Below are positions 47,273 to 56,540 of a stretch of 64,000 nt of DNA, piece by piece (positions within the stretch are counted from its first letter, which is position 1; each line of letters opens with the position of its first letter). Source of the DNA: Halomonas sp. M20 (GTDB lineage: Bacteria > Pseudomonadota > Gammaproteobacteria > Pseudomonadales > Halomonadaceae); contig NZ_JACNMQ010000006.1 of NCBI RefSeq assembly GCF_020622265.1, forward strand, positions 1 through 64,000. Reading direction: 5' to 3'. The notes under the pieces were generated by a model. It was given only the letters and a program-made list of their open reading frames with translations, was not told the DNA's origin and did not search any database. A program made the position numbers and the translations under genes.

Positions 47273-49099
47273 TCAAGGATCATGATGTGATGGGTAGCGG
47301 GTCTCGATACCACTCGCTGACTCTGGGCGCGAGAGCAGGAATCCCTGACACAGCTGGCACCCGTCCGCTGTCAGGTGATCGCGCTGAGCCACGGTTTCCA
47401 CGCCTTCGGCGATGACTTCCAACTTCAATCCGCGCGCCATCGACAGCACTGCCTTGACAATGGCGGCATCACCGGAATCCTCGGGCAAGCCACGAATGAA
47501 CATGCGATCCAGCTTGAGCTTGTCCACCGGCAGATGCTTGAGATAGGCCAATGAGGAGTAACCGGTCCCGAAATCATCGACAGCGATGAGATGACCACTG
47601 TCACGCAGTGCGTTGAGCCGCGGGGAAATATCGCCGGCACGCTCGTCTAGCAGCACCGACTCGGTCAACTCGAGGCCGATCAATCGAGCAGGCACCCCAT
47701 GCTGGGCCAAGGAAGCAGCAATGCGCGATTCAAGATCCCCCTGGATCAACTGCAATACCGAAATGTTGATCCAAATGGGTACGCAGGTATCATTTCTTGT
47801 AAGCCATTTGGCCTGCTGTGCTACGGCCTGTTCGATAACCCAGCTACCCACGGCATTCATCAAGCCGTGACGTTCCGCCAAGGGAATGAAGTCAACAGGC
47901 GATATCATCCCATGTTCAGGATGGCGCCAGCGTAATAACGCCTCCATCCCTACCAGGGAATCATCCGAGAGCCGGTGCTGGGTCTGGTAATGTAGCTCTA
48001 GCTGGTTACCCTGAATCAAGGCACGGCGAAGATCGTTGACCAGCGTCAACTGTCTGTCGCCCTTGATCTCAAGAGAAGGCTGAAAACGTTGATCGTGGCT
48101 ACGGCCATGATGTTTGGCGCTGTAAAGCGCTGACTCGAGACGTTGAAACAAGAGCCCCGAATCGCTGCCGTCTTCAGGGGCTCGGCAACTGCCAATGGAA
48201 AAGCCAAGCCGCAGTGAGCGATCGTTGTACTCGAAAGGCTCGCTGAGATGCTCTCGCAAACCGGCAATCCATTTCTCATGATCGTCGAAGGTCGTGGTAC
48301 GAATCAGCATGAACTCGTCTCCCCCAAGACGACCCACCGTTGCCTGAGCGGCAACGGTAGACAAGCGCTGGCCGAAGCGCGCCAGTAATCGATCCCCCCC
48401 CTCGACCCCAAGGCCATCGTTGACCGACTTGAAACCATCGATATCGATTAGCGCCAGATCCAGCCCTTCGCCGGCGCGCAAATGCTGCAACCGCGATGTG
48501 AGTATGTCGTGCAGCCGTCGTCGATTGGGCAGACCGGTCAGAGGATCCTCGAAGCCTACACGCTCGAGATCCTGTTCCCGTGCCTTGTGTTTGGAAATAT
48601 CGGTGAACAGCGCAATGTAGTTTTCGGTGCGGCCATGTCGATTCGAACATGCCTGAACCCGAAGCCATTCAGGATACTGTTCGCCGCGCTTGCGCTTGTT
48701 CCATATTTCACCTTCCCAGCGCCCCGTAGTATCGAGCGCGTGCCAATAGCGTTCAAAGAACGTCTTGTCATGACGTCCCGAAGACAATACCGAGGGATCG
48801 AGGCCTATCACTTCCTGACGCTGAAAGCCGGTAATATGAGTGAAGGCAGCATTGACACTGATTATGCGATTGGCAGCATCGCAGATCATTACGCCATCCT
48901 CTGATAGTTCCAACGCTTTCTCGATTAACTGACGCCGACAATGCTCTTGGCGCATCTGTCGCGTCACATACAGCAGGGCCAGGATCACGACCGCCAGTGC
49001 TATCAAGCGTAGCGACATGAGCGGTAACAAGGGCAACATCCCTAGAGCGACAATGCCTAGCCAGACCACTGGATGTTTAAGAGAAAAAGAGGGCCACAT
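47273..49099 (-). CDS. Membrane-anchored PAS-GGDEF-EAL c-di-GMP enzyme
   Basis: 608 residues: two N-terminal membrane helices (about 9-45), a PAS domain (about 55-175, ALELSEDGVMICDAANRIIS), a diguanylate cyclase domain with intact GGDEF at 259-263, and an EAL phosphodiesterase domain with MEALLRWRHPEHG, ELTESVLL and DDFGTGYSSLAYL. Both catalytic signatures look intact, and no RxxD inhibitory site is evident before GGDEF. It could make or break c-di-GMP, affecting motility and biofilm; the net activity is not predictable. Convergent with phrB. Confidence 0.93.
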   Translation of the reverse strand: MWPSFSLKHPVVWLGIVALGMLPLLPLMSLRLIALAVVILALLYVTRQMRQEHCRRQLIEKALELSEDGVMICDAANRIISVNAAFTHITGFQRQEVIGLDPSVLSSGRHDKTFFERYWHALDTTGRWEGEIWNKRKRGEQYPEWLRVQACSNRHGRTENYIALFTDISKHKAREQDLERVGFEDPLTGLPNRRRLHDILTSRLQHLRAGEGLDLALIDIDGFKSVNDGLGVEGGDRLLARFGQRLSTVAAQATVGRLGGDEFMLIRTTTFDDHEKWIAGLREHLSEPFEYNDRSLRLGFSIGSCRAPEDGSDSGLLFQRLESALYSAKHHGRSHDQRFQPSLEIKGDRQLTLVNDLRRALIQGNQLELHYQTQHRLSDDSLVGMEALLRWRHPEHGMISPVDFIPLAERHGLMNAVGSWVIEQAVAQQAKWLTRNDTCVPIWINISVLQLIQGDLESRIAASLAQHGVPARLIGLELTESVLLDERAGDISPRLNALRDSGHLIAVDDFGTGYSSLAYLKHLPVDKLKLDRMFIRGLPEDSGDAAIVKAVLSMARGLKLEVIAEGVETVAQRDHLTADGCQLCQGFLLSRPESASGIETRYPSHHDP

Positions 49100-49177
49100 A
49101 ATTTTTCATTATAATACTAGGTTGCGGACTGAGCGGGCATCATGCCTTGCAGGCTTACCCAGGCGCAAGAGAGAGGA

Positions 49178-49192
49178 TTACAACGTTTGTAA
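49178..49192 (+). promoter_or_regulatory. Candidate operator upstream of fabA
   Basis: Inverted repeat TTACAA-CGT-TTGTAA about 150 bases before fabA, in a 245-base region that otherwise shows no gene. fabAB is regulated by FabR/FadR or DesT in relatives, but this dyad does not match their consensus closely. Confidence 0.3.
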
Positions 49193-49344
49193 ACTCGAAC
49201 TAATGTTTGTGTCCGGGCGACGATCGAACTTCAACCCGAGCAATACCTCTATTCGACGACGTGCATTCATTCCTTACTGCCAGTAAACTAGGCGCGTACA
49301 CACAATGCGTAGTACACGACACTTCTGACACTTGGAACGACTCA

Positions 49345-49860
49345 GTGACCGAGCAACACTCCTTTGCATATGAAGAGCTGCTAGCCTGCAGCCAGGGCAA
49401 GCTATTTGGCCCCGGCAACGCCCAATTGCCGGCCCCCAATATGCTGATGTTGGATCGTATAACCCGTATCGAAGAAGCCGGTGGCCGCTATGACAAGGGT
49501 GAGCTGATCGCCGAGCTGGATATTCGCCCTGACCTATGGTTCTTCGACTGCCATTTCCCTGGCGACCCAGTGATGCCGGGATGCCTAGGGCTAGATGCCA
49601 TGTGGCAACTGGTCGGCTTTTACCTAGGCTGGCTCGGCCATCCAGGGCGTGGGCGCGCCTTGGGCTGCGGCGAAGTCAAGTTTTCCGGACAAATCATGCC
49701 CGACGCTGAAAAAGTCACTTACCATATTCATGTAAAACGCATCATTACCCGACGCCTCATCCTGGGTATTGCTGACGGTACTGTCGCGGTCGACGGCCGC
49801 GAGATCTATCAGGCCAACGACTTACGTGTCGGTCTGTTCACCTCCACTGCAAACTTCTGA
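49345..49860 (+). CDS. fabA: 3-hydroxyacyl-[ACP] dehydratase/isomerase FabA
   Basis: Dehydrates 3-hydroxydecanoyl-ACP and isomerises trans-2 to cis-3-decenoyl-ACP, the entry to anaerobic unsaturated fatty acid synthesis. The GTG start at 49345 gives 171 residues, the E. coli length. It places catalytic His70 in [11 protein letters not shown] and Asp84 in [12 protein letters not shown] exactly as in E. coli. The 46 upstream in-frame codons are not homologous to FabA and are rejected. fabB follows after 13 bases. Confidence 0.95.
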   Translation: MTEQHSFAYEELLACSQGKLFGPGNAQLPAPNMLMLDRITRIEEAGGRYDKGELIAELDIRPDLWFFDCHFPGDPVMPGCLGLDAMWQLVGFYLGWLGHPGRGRALGCGEVKFSGQIMPDAEKVTYHIHVKRIITRRLILGIADGTVAVDGREIYQANDLRVGLFTSTANF

Positions 49861-49873
49861 TCAGGAGGCTTCC

Positions 49874-51091
49874 ATGCGACGAGTGGTCGTCACTGGCCTG
49901 GGCATCGTCTCCTGTCTTGGCAATGATCAGCACCAGGTGCTGGATGCGCTCAAGGCAGGCCGTTCGGGCATCCGCTTCAAGGAAGAGTATGCTGAGCGCG
50001 GCTTCCGCAGTCATGTGGCCGGCACAATCGATATCGACCTGGATACACTGGTCGACCGAAAACAACGCCGCTTCATGGGCGATGCAGCCGCATACGCCTA
50101 CGTCTCCATGGCGCAGGCCATAGAGGACGCGGGGTTAGCACCGGAGCAGGTTTCCAATGAGCGCACCGGTTTGATCGCCGGCTCAGGCGGGGCTTCCAGT
50201 GCTAACCAGGTCGAGGCGGCGGACGTACTGCGTGATAAAGGGCTGCGCCGCATCGGCCCTTATCGTGTAACCCGCACCATGGGCAGCACGGTGTCTGCCT
50301 GCTTGGCCACCCCCTTTCAAATAAAGGGCATCAATTACTCGATCTCCTCTGCCTGCGCTACGTCGGTACACTGTATCGGCAACGCCATGGAACAGATCCA
50401 GATGGGCAAGCAGGATATCGTGTTCGCCGGTGGCGGCGAAGAAGAGCACTGGACGCTCTCCTGCCTGTTCGATGCCATGGGGGCTTTGAGCAGCAGCTAC
50501 AACGCTACGCCTGAAAAGGCGTCACGTCCCTACGACAAGGCACGGGATGGCTTCGTCATTGCCGGTGGCGGCGGCATGCTGGTACTTGAAGATCTGGAAC
50601 ATGCCAAGGCCCGCGGTGCCAAGATCTACGCGGAACTCGTGGGTTACGGCGCGACGTCCGATGGCTACGATATGGTTGCACCTTCCGGTGAAGGCGCCGT
50701 GCGCTGCATGCGCCAGGCCATGGCCGGAGTGGAAGGCAATATCGACTATATCAATACCCACGGCACCTCGACCCCGGTAGGCGACATTTCCGAACTTCGA
50801 GCGATCCGCGAGATTTTTGGCAACCAGACGCCGGCGATAAGTTCGACCAAATCCTTGACCGGCCATTCCTTGGGCGCCACCGGTGTGCAGGAAGCCATCT
50901 ACTCCTTGTTGATGATGGAACATGGATTTGTCGCCGCTTCGGCGAACATCGAAGAACTCGATGATCAGGCTGAAGGCATCGATATCGTGCGAACTCGACG
51001 CGACAATGTGACCATAGAGAGAGCGATGACCAACAGCTTCGGCTTCGGTGGTACCAACGCCTGCCTGGTCTTACAGCGTCTAGATACCTGA
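49874..51091 (+). CDS. fabB: 3-oxoacyl-[ACP] synthase I
   Basis: Condensing enzyme that elongates the cis-3-decenoyl-ACP made by FabA. Catalytic Cys161 lies in [14 protein letters not shown], and the two His are in [10 protein letters not shown] and [20 protein letters not shown] ends the fold. The ATG at 49874 follows AGGAGG; the ORF extension upstream overlaps fabA in another frame. 405 residues, as in E. coli. The fabA-fabB pair is the gammaproteobacterial unsaturated-fatty-acid operon. Confidence 0.97.
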   Translation: MRRVVVTGLGIVSCLGNDQHQVLDALKAGRSGIRFKEEYAERGFRSHVAGTIDIDLDTLVDRKQRRFMGDAAAYAYVSMAQAIEDAGLAPEQVSNERTGLIAGSGGASSANQVEAADVLRDKGLRRIGPYRVTRTMGSTVSACLATPFQIKGINYSISSACATSVHCIGNAMEQIQMGKQDIVFAGGGEEEHWTLSCLFDAMGALSSSYNATPEKASRPYDKARDGFVIAGGGGMLVLEDLEHAKARGAKIYAELVGYGATSDGYDMVAPSGEGAVRCMRQAMAGVEGNIDYINTHGTSTPVGDISELRAIREIFGNQTPAISSTKSLTGHSLGATGVQEAIYSLLMMEHGFVAASANIEELDDQAEGIDIVRTRRDNVTIERAMTNSFGFGGTNACLVLQRLDT

Positions 51092-51121
51092 TTGACCGCA
51101 CCGCTAAATCGAAAAAAGATT

Positions 51122-51150
51122 AAGGGCGTCTCGTTGGGCGCCCTTTTTTT
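51122..51150 (+). terminator. Rho-independent terminator of fabAB
   Basis: Stem AAGGGCG / CGCCCTT with a ten-base loop followed by a T-run, 30 bases past the fabB stop. Confidence 0.85.
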
Positions 51151-51179
51151 ATATCAAGTTTATATCAAGACAGGTTCTT

Positions 51180-51941
51180 CTAGGTAGGAAGCTGTGGCGC
51201 CGGCGCGTCAGTAACGCGCGGCGGCCGAGGGACTTCTGAAATCAGGGTCAGCTGCGACTCGATCCACTCTTCAACCTTGACCAGCACCTCTTCCGGGGTA
51301 CGCCCTTCCGTTGCGATAGGCTCACCCACCACCACCGTCAAACGCCCGGGATTCTTGACCCAATGTCGCCCCGGCCAGCGTTCACCGCCATTATGGGCCA
51401 CCGGCATCACAGGAACGCCGGCGCGACAGGCAATGACCGCACCGCTCTTGTTGTAACGTCGCCGCTGCCCCGGCTCGACTCGGGTGCCTTCAGGAAAAAT
51501 CAGTACCGACAGCCCTTCTTTCAGCCGCTTGGGCCCCTGAGACAACACCTGTTTCATGGCACGCGCCGGCCGCGAACGATCAAGAGCAATAGGATGAAGC
51601 AATCGCAGCGCCCAGCCGAACAGCGGTAGACGCAGGAGCTCCTGCTTGAGCACGGTGCAGACCGGGGGCTTGAGTACCTGCAGGAAAAGCGTTTCCCATT
51701 CACACTGGTGATTGGCCAGAATCACCACCGGCCCCTTGGGCACGTTCTTCCGACCATGCACTTCGTAGCGCACCCCGCAGATGAGTGAGAACCAGGCAAT
51801 GATGAAGTGGTTGTAGAGGTTAAGCAGCTTGTAGCGAGCCGCCAGGGGCAACAGTGGCGTGATCGGCAGACACACCAATCCAAAAAATAGAATGGCAAGA
51901 AAGTAGACCACATAGAATATCAGGCTGCGTAGCGTGTTCAT
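51180..51941 (-). CDS. plsC: 1-acyl-sn-glycerol-3-phosphate acyltransferase (PlsC family)
   Basis: 253-residue membrane-bound acyltransferase that makes phosphatidate from lysophosphatidate. An N-terminal membrane helix is followed by the acyltransferase box ANHQCEWETLF, in which the usual H-x4-D is H-x4-E, a variant common in HQSxWE-type PlsC proteins. FPEGTR and VMPVAHNGGERW (later motifs) are also present. The start at 51941 overlaps the stop of the upstream gene (ATGA). There may be a second PlsC elsewhere, so the symbol is provisional. Confidence 0.85.
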   Translation of the reverse strand: MNTLRSLIFYVVYFLAILFFGLVCLPITPLLPLAARYKLLNLYNHFIIAWFSLICGVRYEVHGRKNVPKGPVVILANHQCEWETLFLQVLKPPVCTVLKQELLRLPLFGWALRLLHPIALDRSRPARAMKQVLSQGPKRLKEGLSVLIFPEGTRVEPGQRRRYNKSGAVIACRAGVPVMPVAHNGGERWPGRHWVKNPGRLTVVVGEPIATEGRTPEEVLVKVEEWIESQLTLISEVPRPPRVTDAPAPQLPT

Positions 51942-52813
51942 GCGCTTTTCTCCCGAGCCTGATAGGCGTGACACCAGGTATCCAGCATCCGGCCCAGTTC
52001 AAGCCGCCAGAGCTTTTGATGCACGCCGTAGACATCGAGTACCCGCTGACAGTTGAGCACGCGCCGTAGCGGCTGGTCATGATGATGATTAAGCGCCTTG
52101 AGATCGCCCAGCGCGACCTTCTCGCCCAACCCGGCAAGGCGTGTATCGAGCTGTGTGCGCACCGTCGACGTAAAGGTATAGGCACTGACAGGTTCGATAC
52201 CGGCCAAATGATAGGCTCCCCAGGCTGCCGCACTGCAGCTCAGTTGCTGCAGCATACCGATCAACGCCATCGCTACCGCATCTGCCGAAATCGGACAAAA
52301 AACGATATCTTCCGCGACACGAACACTGCGCCCTTGCAGAAGCTGCTCGATCAACTCAGCCAACCAGGCCTCGCTGCCTTCGAGGGCAAACAATGGCCCC
52401 AGACGTACGATCAGATGCTCCGGCAAGTCCGTGCGAATGCGATTACCGGTAGCAATCAATCGGCACAGGCTTTCATCCCGTGGATGGGGAATCACATGCT
52501 CATCGATGGGTAGCTCGGCACCATCTTCGTAAAGCTCATCCGAGACACACCACACCAAGGGAACGCCGGCATGGCGACACAATGCCAAACAGCTTTCCAC
52601 GGCCTTAGCATGAGACTCCACCATCGCCGGCGTCGCATTGCTGGGGGATGCCAAAGGCGGAATGATCAAGGCATCCGGGGCGACTTCTTCAAGCTGCTCG
52701 GAGGTGAGCGTCAACGCCTGCGCAATCACCAGTTCAGTATCATTGCGACGATTGGCTTGACGCGTAAATGCCAGACTCAAACAATGCCCTGCATCAAGAA
52801 TCAACAGCTTCAC
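51938..52813 (-). CDS. RmlD-like NAD(P)-binding sugar-nucleotide reductase/epimerase family protein
   Basis: 291 residues with a divergent Rossmann N-terminus (MKLLILDAGHCLSLAF; the glycine motif is weak) and segments resembling RmlD/extended SDR proteins (VPLVWCVSDELYEDGAELPI, RLGPLFALEGSEAWLAELI, GAYHLAGIEPVSAYTF). The usual YxxxK pair is not evident, so catalysis is uncertain. Translationally coupled to plsC. No specific pathway can be assigned. Confidence 0.7.
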   Translation of the reverse strand: MKLLILDAGHCLSLAFTRQANRRNDTELVIAQALTLTSEQLEEVAPDALIIPPLASPSNATPAMVESHAKAVESCLALCRHAGVPLVWCVSDELYEDGAELPIDEHVIPHPRDESLCRLIATGNRIRTDLPEHLIVRLGPLFALEGSEAWLAELIEQLLQGRSVRVAEDIVFCPISADAVAMALIGMLQQLSCSAAAWGAYHLAGIEPVSAYTFTSTVRTQLDTRLAGLGEKVALGDLKALNHHHDQPLRRVLNCQRVLDVYGVHQKLWRLELGRMLDTWCHAYQAREKSA

Positions 52814-52871
52814 GGCGCTTCCTTCTACAAGAATGCAGGCTCAATATCATGATGATGGGGACTCTTTGGCA

Positions 52872-53468
52872 ATGATCAACGATGGGCCGTTAACCCGGAG
52901 CTTCTATGCGCGCCCAGCCCTGGAAGTCGCTCGGGACTTGCTGGGACGACATCTTGTACGCGTCCAGGGTGACGAGCGCCTGGTAGGTCGTATCGTCGAA
53001 ACCGAAGCCTACGGCGGAACCGAGGACAGCGCCAGTCATGCTGCCCGCGGTCTTACACCGCGCAATGCGCCCATGTTTGGCCCACCCGGGCATGCCTATG
53101 TCTACCTGATATATGGTATCCACGATATGTTCAACCTAGTTACCGAATCATCAGGCCACCCAGGCGCCGTGTTGTTGAGAGCCCTCGTCCCGATCACAGG
53201 GGAAACGTCCATGATCGCTCGACGCAGTGGCAAGAATGGCCGCAATCTGGCAAACGGTCCCGGCAAGCTCACCCAGGCAATGGGTATCACCCTGGCGGAG
53301 TTAAACCGCCATGATATATGCCAGGGAAAACGGCTGTGGCTCGAGCAGGGAACGCCTGTTGAAGATAGTCACGTCATTGCCGGCCCCCGAATCGGTATTC
53401 CCTACGCCGAATCCAAGGACCGGGAAGCTCCCTGGCGCCTGCGCTACCAGCCGAACTCAAAGAAATGA
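52872..53468 (+). CDS. 3-methyladenine DNA glycosylase (AAG/Mpg family)
   Basis: 198-residue base-excision repair enzyme of the mammalian-AAG type. Catalytic Glu lies in GRIVETEAYGGTEDSASHA; the DNA-intercalating and substrate-pocket segments are MFGPPGHAYVYLIYGIHDMFN, and LANGPGKLTQAMGI is the family C-terminal motif. The ATG at 52872 is preferred over one 13 codons earlier, which homologues lack. Convergent with ssb, 19 bases apart. Confidence 0.92.
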   Translation: MINDGPLTRSFYARPALEVARDLLGRHLVRVQGDERLVGRIVETEAYGGTEDSASHAARGLTPRNAPMFGPPGHAYVYLIYGIHDMFNLVTESSGHPGAVLLRALVPITGETSMIARRSGKNGRNLANGPGKLTQAMGITLAELNRHDICQGKRLWLEQGTPVEDSHVIAGPRIGIPYAESKDREAPWRLRYQPNSKK

Positions 53469-53487
53469 CGCATTTTCAAGCAAACGC

Positions 53488-54078
53488 CTAGAACGGGATT
53501 TCGTCATCGAAATCATCGAAGCTGCCAGGATTGGGCGCACCGTAGTTATTACCCTGCTGTCCGGCACTCCCTTGGCCACCCTGAGCAGGAGGCTGTTGCG
53601 CGGGGCGCTGAGCCTGACCGCCGCCCTGCTGGCCCCCACCTTGCGGGGCATTGCCATAGCCGCCCTGTTGGCCATAGCTGTTCTGCTGGGCACCATAATT
53701 GCCCTGGGGCTGCTGAGCGTAGTCGCCACCGCCTTGAGCGCCCCGAGAATCGAGCATCTGCATGTCGTTGCCGACGATCTCGGTACTGTAGCGATCCTGG
53801 CCGTCCTGCCCTTGCCACTTGCGCGTCTGCAGACGCCCTTCGATGTAAATACGCGAACCTTTCTTGACATACTGCTGGGCGATCTCCGCCAACTTGTTGA
53901 ACAGCACGACGCTATGCCACTCGGTGCGTTCCTGACGCTGCCCGCTTTGCTTGTCTGTCCAGCTATCGGTCGTCGCGATGCGCAGATTGGCGACCGGGTT
54001 GCCGGAGGGCAAAAACCGCACATCCGGATCCTGCCCCAGGTTGCCAATCAGAATGACTTTATTCACCCCTCTAGCCAT
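53488..54078 (-). CDS. ssb: Single-stranded DNA-binding protein
   Basis: 196-residue SSB: OB-fold (residues 1 to about 110, starting [21 protein letters not shown], with [14 protein letters not shown]), a low-complexity Gly/Gln/Ala/Pro-rich linker, and the acidic tip DDFDDEIPF that recruits partner proteins. ATG at 54078 follows GGAGG. In many gammaproteobacteria ssb is divergent from uvrA; here an island begins 84 bases upstream, so that linkage is broken or shifted. Confidence 0.97.
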   Translation of the reverse strand: MARGVNKVILIGNLGQDPDVRFLPSGNPVANLRIATTDSWTDKQSGQRQERTEWHSVVLFNKLAEIAQQYVKKGSRIYIEGRLQTRKWQGQDGQDRYSTEIVGNDMQMLDSRGAQGGGDYAQQPQGNYGAQQNSYGQQGGYGNAPQGGGQQGGGQAQRPAQQPPAQGGQGSAGQQGNNYGAPNPGSFDDFDDEIPF

Positions 54079-54162
54079 ATATTTAGCCTCCAAGCCTTTG
54101 TGATTAATAGATTTTTTCTAGTCTAGCACAGTCATCGACTACACAATATACTGCCTCTGAGC

Positions 54163-54756
54163 CTATTTTCTCATGCCCGGCAAGGAAACCGTAGCCCCCG
54201 ACAGCTCTTGGCGTAACTTTTCGGCCGCGGCTTGTGACTCCTTAAGTCGCTCTGTCCCCTTGTGGACAATTTCATACCGCCTTACGATAGAGTCGAGGGA
54301 TTCATGAGAGCCAGAGGTTTTTCCTAAAAGAATTTTTGCCAGCACATAAATATCATCATCCTTTGCTTTAGCAACTCCCAAATCTGAGCGTTTTAAAGAC
54401 TTCAACTTAATTAGCTCTGCCTCCTGCGTTACTACCTGATCGACAAGAGCTTGATTCTCCCTCTTTAACTCTCTAATTACGCCCTTCAACTCTATTACAG
54501 TTTCTTTTTTGGTAGGCCTACCTCTAAACCTTCTCTGTCTTGATGCAGCGTTATCAATCTCTGCAAGCAGGCCTTTGTAGAAATGCTCTTTTGTTACCGG
54601 GTCCTTACGATACAGCGTAGACTTCCCAACATGCCTGCCATTATCAAATAAAGCGTTATCAATTACCGCCTTTTGAGTAATTGAAACCCCTGAATCCTCA
54701 AGGTGTTTGATTGACCGCCTAATGGCATCGGAAAACTTTTCACTGCTTCTTTTCAT
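54163..54756 (-). CDS. TnpC-like (DUF6262-type) small recombinase accessory protein
   Basis: 197 residues: an N-terminal helix-turn-helix-like part with ITQKAVIDNA and GKSTLYRKDPVTKEHF (reminiscent of the TLYR turn of TetR and of Tn554 TnpC relatives), then a long coiled coil (about 85-120, VIELKGVIRELKRENQALVD) and a helical C-terminus. Last gene of the recombinase operon; its ATG overlaps the preceding stop (ATGA). In Tn554 the small third protein influences transposition frequency and orientation; that role here is inference. Confidence 0.7.
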   Translation of the reverse strand: MKRSSEKFSDAIRRSIKHLEDSGVSITQKAVIDNALFDNGRHVGKSTLYRKDPVTKEHFYKGLLAEIDNAASRQRRFRGRPTKKETVIELKGVIRELKRENQALVDQVVTQEAELIKLKSLKRSDLGVAKAKDDDIYVLAKILLGKTSGSHESLDSIVRRYEIVHKGTERLKESQAAAEKLRQELSGATVSLPGMRK

Positions 54757-56537
54757 TCTCCACCCTCCCTATCGATCAGGCGAACAATAGTTTCAGCTCT
54801 CTTAACCCCTTCTGAAGCTGCTTCATACATCATCCCTTTCTCATTCTCATGATAGCTCATGACTTTTATATGCGCGTCTCTTCGGTGCATCCAATATTCT
54901 CTACGCGTACTATCAACCCCGAAATTAGGACAACTTGCGCAAGTGATTTCGCTCCTATTTGCATAGTTCACCTTACGTCCATTCGTTGAGCATTTTGCTC
55001 TTGAGCCTCGCCCACGACTGATAAAACAGTAACCATCCGCATTGGGAATAACGCGGTACTCGTGCTTCATCATAATACTATCAACAAAATCAGACACCCT
55101 ATCGGGAGTAGCCACACTAAACCTCGCATGAAAAATTCTTTTATACTTGCTCAATGTACTGCTAATCCCTCCCGCAACTGACACATCCCCTAAAAAGATT
55201 CGCTCAAGGTAGTCGTGCGTATACTCTCTAAACCCGTCGTCGAGAAACTCTTCCACATCCTCATCGTCAACATAAGCTATTGTATAGCGATAATCGTTGT
55301 GATATAAAATATTCGACAAATACTCAAGATCCCCAACATCAAACCTCCAGCTCCACATCAAAGAAAATGCTCTTCTCATCATATGAGGCCTAACCTTGTA
55401 ATCAAGACCGGCCGCCTCTGACAAGATGTCAAACATGCGATATAGCTTATTTGTACTAATAGTGTCATCAGGCTCCTGACCTTCCTTTAACCCATAGCTA
55501 AAGGGAAGCTCGAGCAATAACTTATCACGATTGCTTGAAACTTCACGAGTAGAGCTTGTCAATGCTATTATTACAGACAAAGAGTCAATTACTTCCTTAG
55601 GCACTGGCCTAGACGTTGGCTGCCCTGTCTGCGTGCCCGCAGTTTTATGCACAACTCCTGACAAATACTCCCCTAAATATACTGAGGCTACCGCATTATC
55701 GTAGCTTATCCCGGCTGCTTCGTGCTTACGCATTGCAGTTAGAGCCATGACCAGCAAAATGGCAGAGGAATATAATAGCTTAACCTCTTTCTTGAGCATG
55801 CCAACACTTATTCCAAACTCTGATTCAAACCTCCTGTTCTTCTTTTTTCTATCAAATCTTTCACCAAAAGATGAATACCCTTTAAGAAGCGTGATCACGC
55901 GTTCTGAATCTGCAACCTTTCCCAGAGAAAAGTCTATCAGACCGAGAAACTGCCTAGGAAAAATAGTTCTTGTATGCCCCCCCTTCTTGCCCATTTTTTT
56001 TGCCACACTGACGATATCACTTACGTAGGGAGAAAACACTAAACCGTCCCCAACCTCCTCCTTCAAAGTAAACATGTAAGAAAAAATTGAAAGTTTTGTA
56101 ACAATGCTATTAACAGTAAGACCTGCTCTGAAAAAATGCCGCTCATATGCATCAACATGCATCCTGCTGACATCTTGCACTCTACTAAGCCCACATGAAA
56201 AACAAAACCATTCTGCAAGAGCCCGAACTTCTCGACAGCATAGTGCAAGAGTAGATGTTTTATTAACACTTGTCTTGTCAGACTCCATTATGAAATATGA
56301 CAGTCTTTGTGAGTACCCCTTCCACCATTCCCACCTATGAACCGAAAGAGGCGTCAGCTCGTCGTTGCGCGGAGTCCAGCTTACAGTGAAATAGGAATAT
56401 GACGAACCAGGGACCATATTCTTAAGCTTCCATCTATCACGTGTAGAGTCAGGATTTAACCACCATACATCCCCTTCATCTGAGCTTGCTTTTCCTTGCG
56501 GAGTACCATAAAAGTCTAGAAACATAGTTTCTTTCAT
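54753..56537 (-). CDS. Tyrosine recombinase (third of a trio)
   Basis: 594-residue integrase-type recombinase. Catalytic residues are visible: Arg I in LTAMRKHEAAGI, a Lys in VVHKTAGTQTG, His-x-x-Arg in VRPHMMRRAF, a second His in ILYHNDYRYT and the Tyr in TIAYV. It is much longer than a typical 300-400-residue integrase: a long N-terminal segment and a C-terminal extension with a Cys cluster (KCSTNGRK...ITCASCPNFG) that may bind zinc. Four bases after the second recombinase and overlapping the TnpC-like gene. Confidence 0.85.
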   Translation of the reverse strand: MKETMFLDFYGTPQGKASSDEGDVWWLNPDSTRDRWKLKNMVPGSSYSYFTVSWTPRNDELTPLSVHRWEWWKGYSQRLSYFIMESDKTSVNKTSTLALCCREVRALAEWFCFSCGLSRVQDVSRMHVDAYERHFFRAGLTVNSIVTKLSIFSYMFTLKEEVGDGLVFSPYVSDIVSVAKKMGKKGGHTRTIFPRQFLGLIDFSLGKVADSERVITLLKGYSSFGERFDRKKKNRRFESEFGISVGMLKKEVKLLYSSAILLVMALTAMRKHEAAGISYDNAVASVYLGEYLSGVVHKTAGTQTGQPTSRPVPKEVIDSLSVIIALTSSTREVSSNRDKLLLELPFSYGLKEGQEPDDTISTNKLYRMFDILSEAAGLDYKVRPHMMRRAFSLMWSWRFDVGDLEYLSNILYHNDYRYTIAYVDDEDVEEFLDDGFREYTHDYLERIFLGDVSVAGGISSTLSKYKRIFHARFSVATPDRVSDFVDSIMMKHEYRVIPNADGYCFISRGRGSRAKCSTNGRKVNYANRSEITCASCPNFGVDSTRREYWMHRRDAHIKVMSYHENEKGMMYEAASEGVKRAETIVRLIDREGGE

Positions 56538-56540
56538 TAT

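Noticed and set aside
46859-47290. 143-codon plus-strand ORF overlapping the end of phrB
   Set aside because: It is a shifted frame of phrB extended into the intergenic region; no start or ribosome site of its own.
49178-49344. Classical FabR or DesT operator before fabA
   Set aside because: Searched by eye for the consensus dyads; only the unrelated TTACAA-CGT-TTGTAA repeat is present.
53540-53740. Short repeated Gly/Gln-rich units that could be mistaken for a repeat array
   Set aside because: They encode the low-complexity linker of SSB; there are no spacers as in a CRISPR array. No CRISPR array was seen anywhere in the window.
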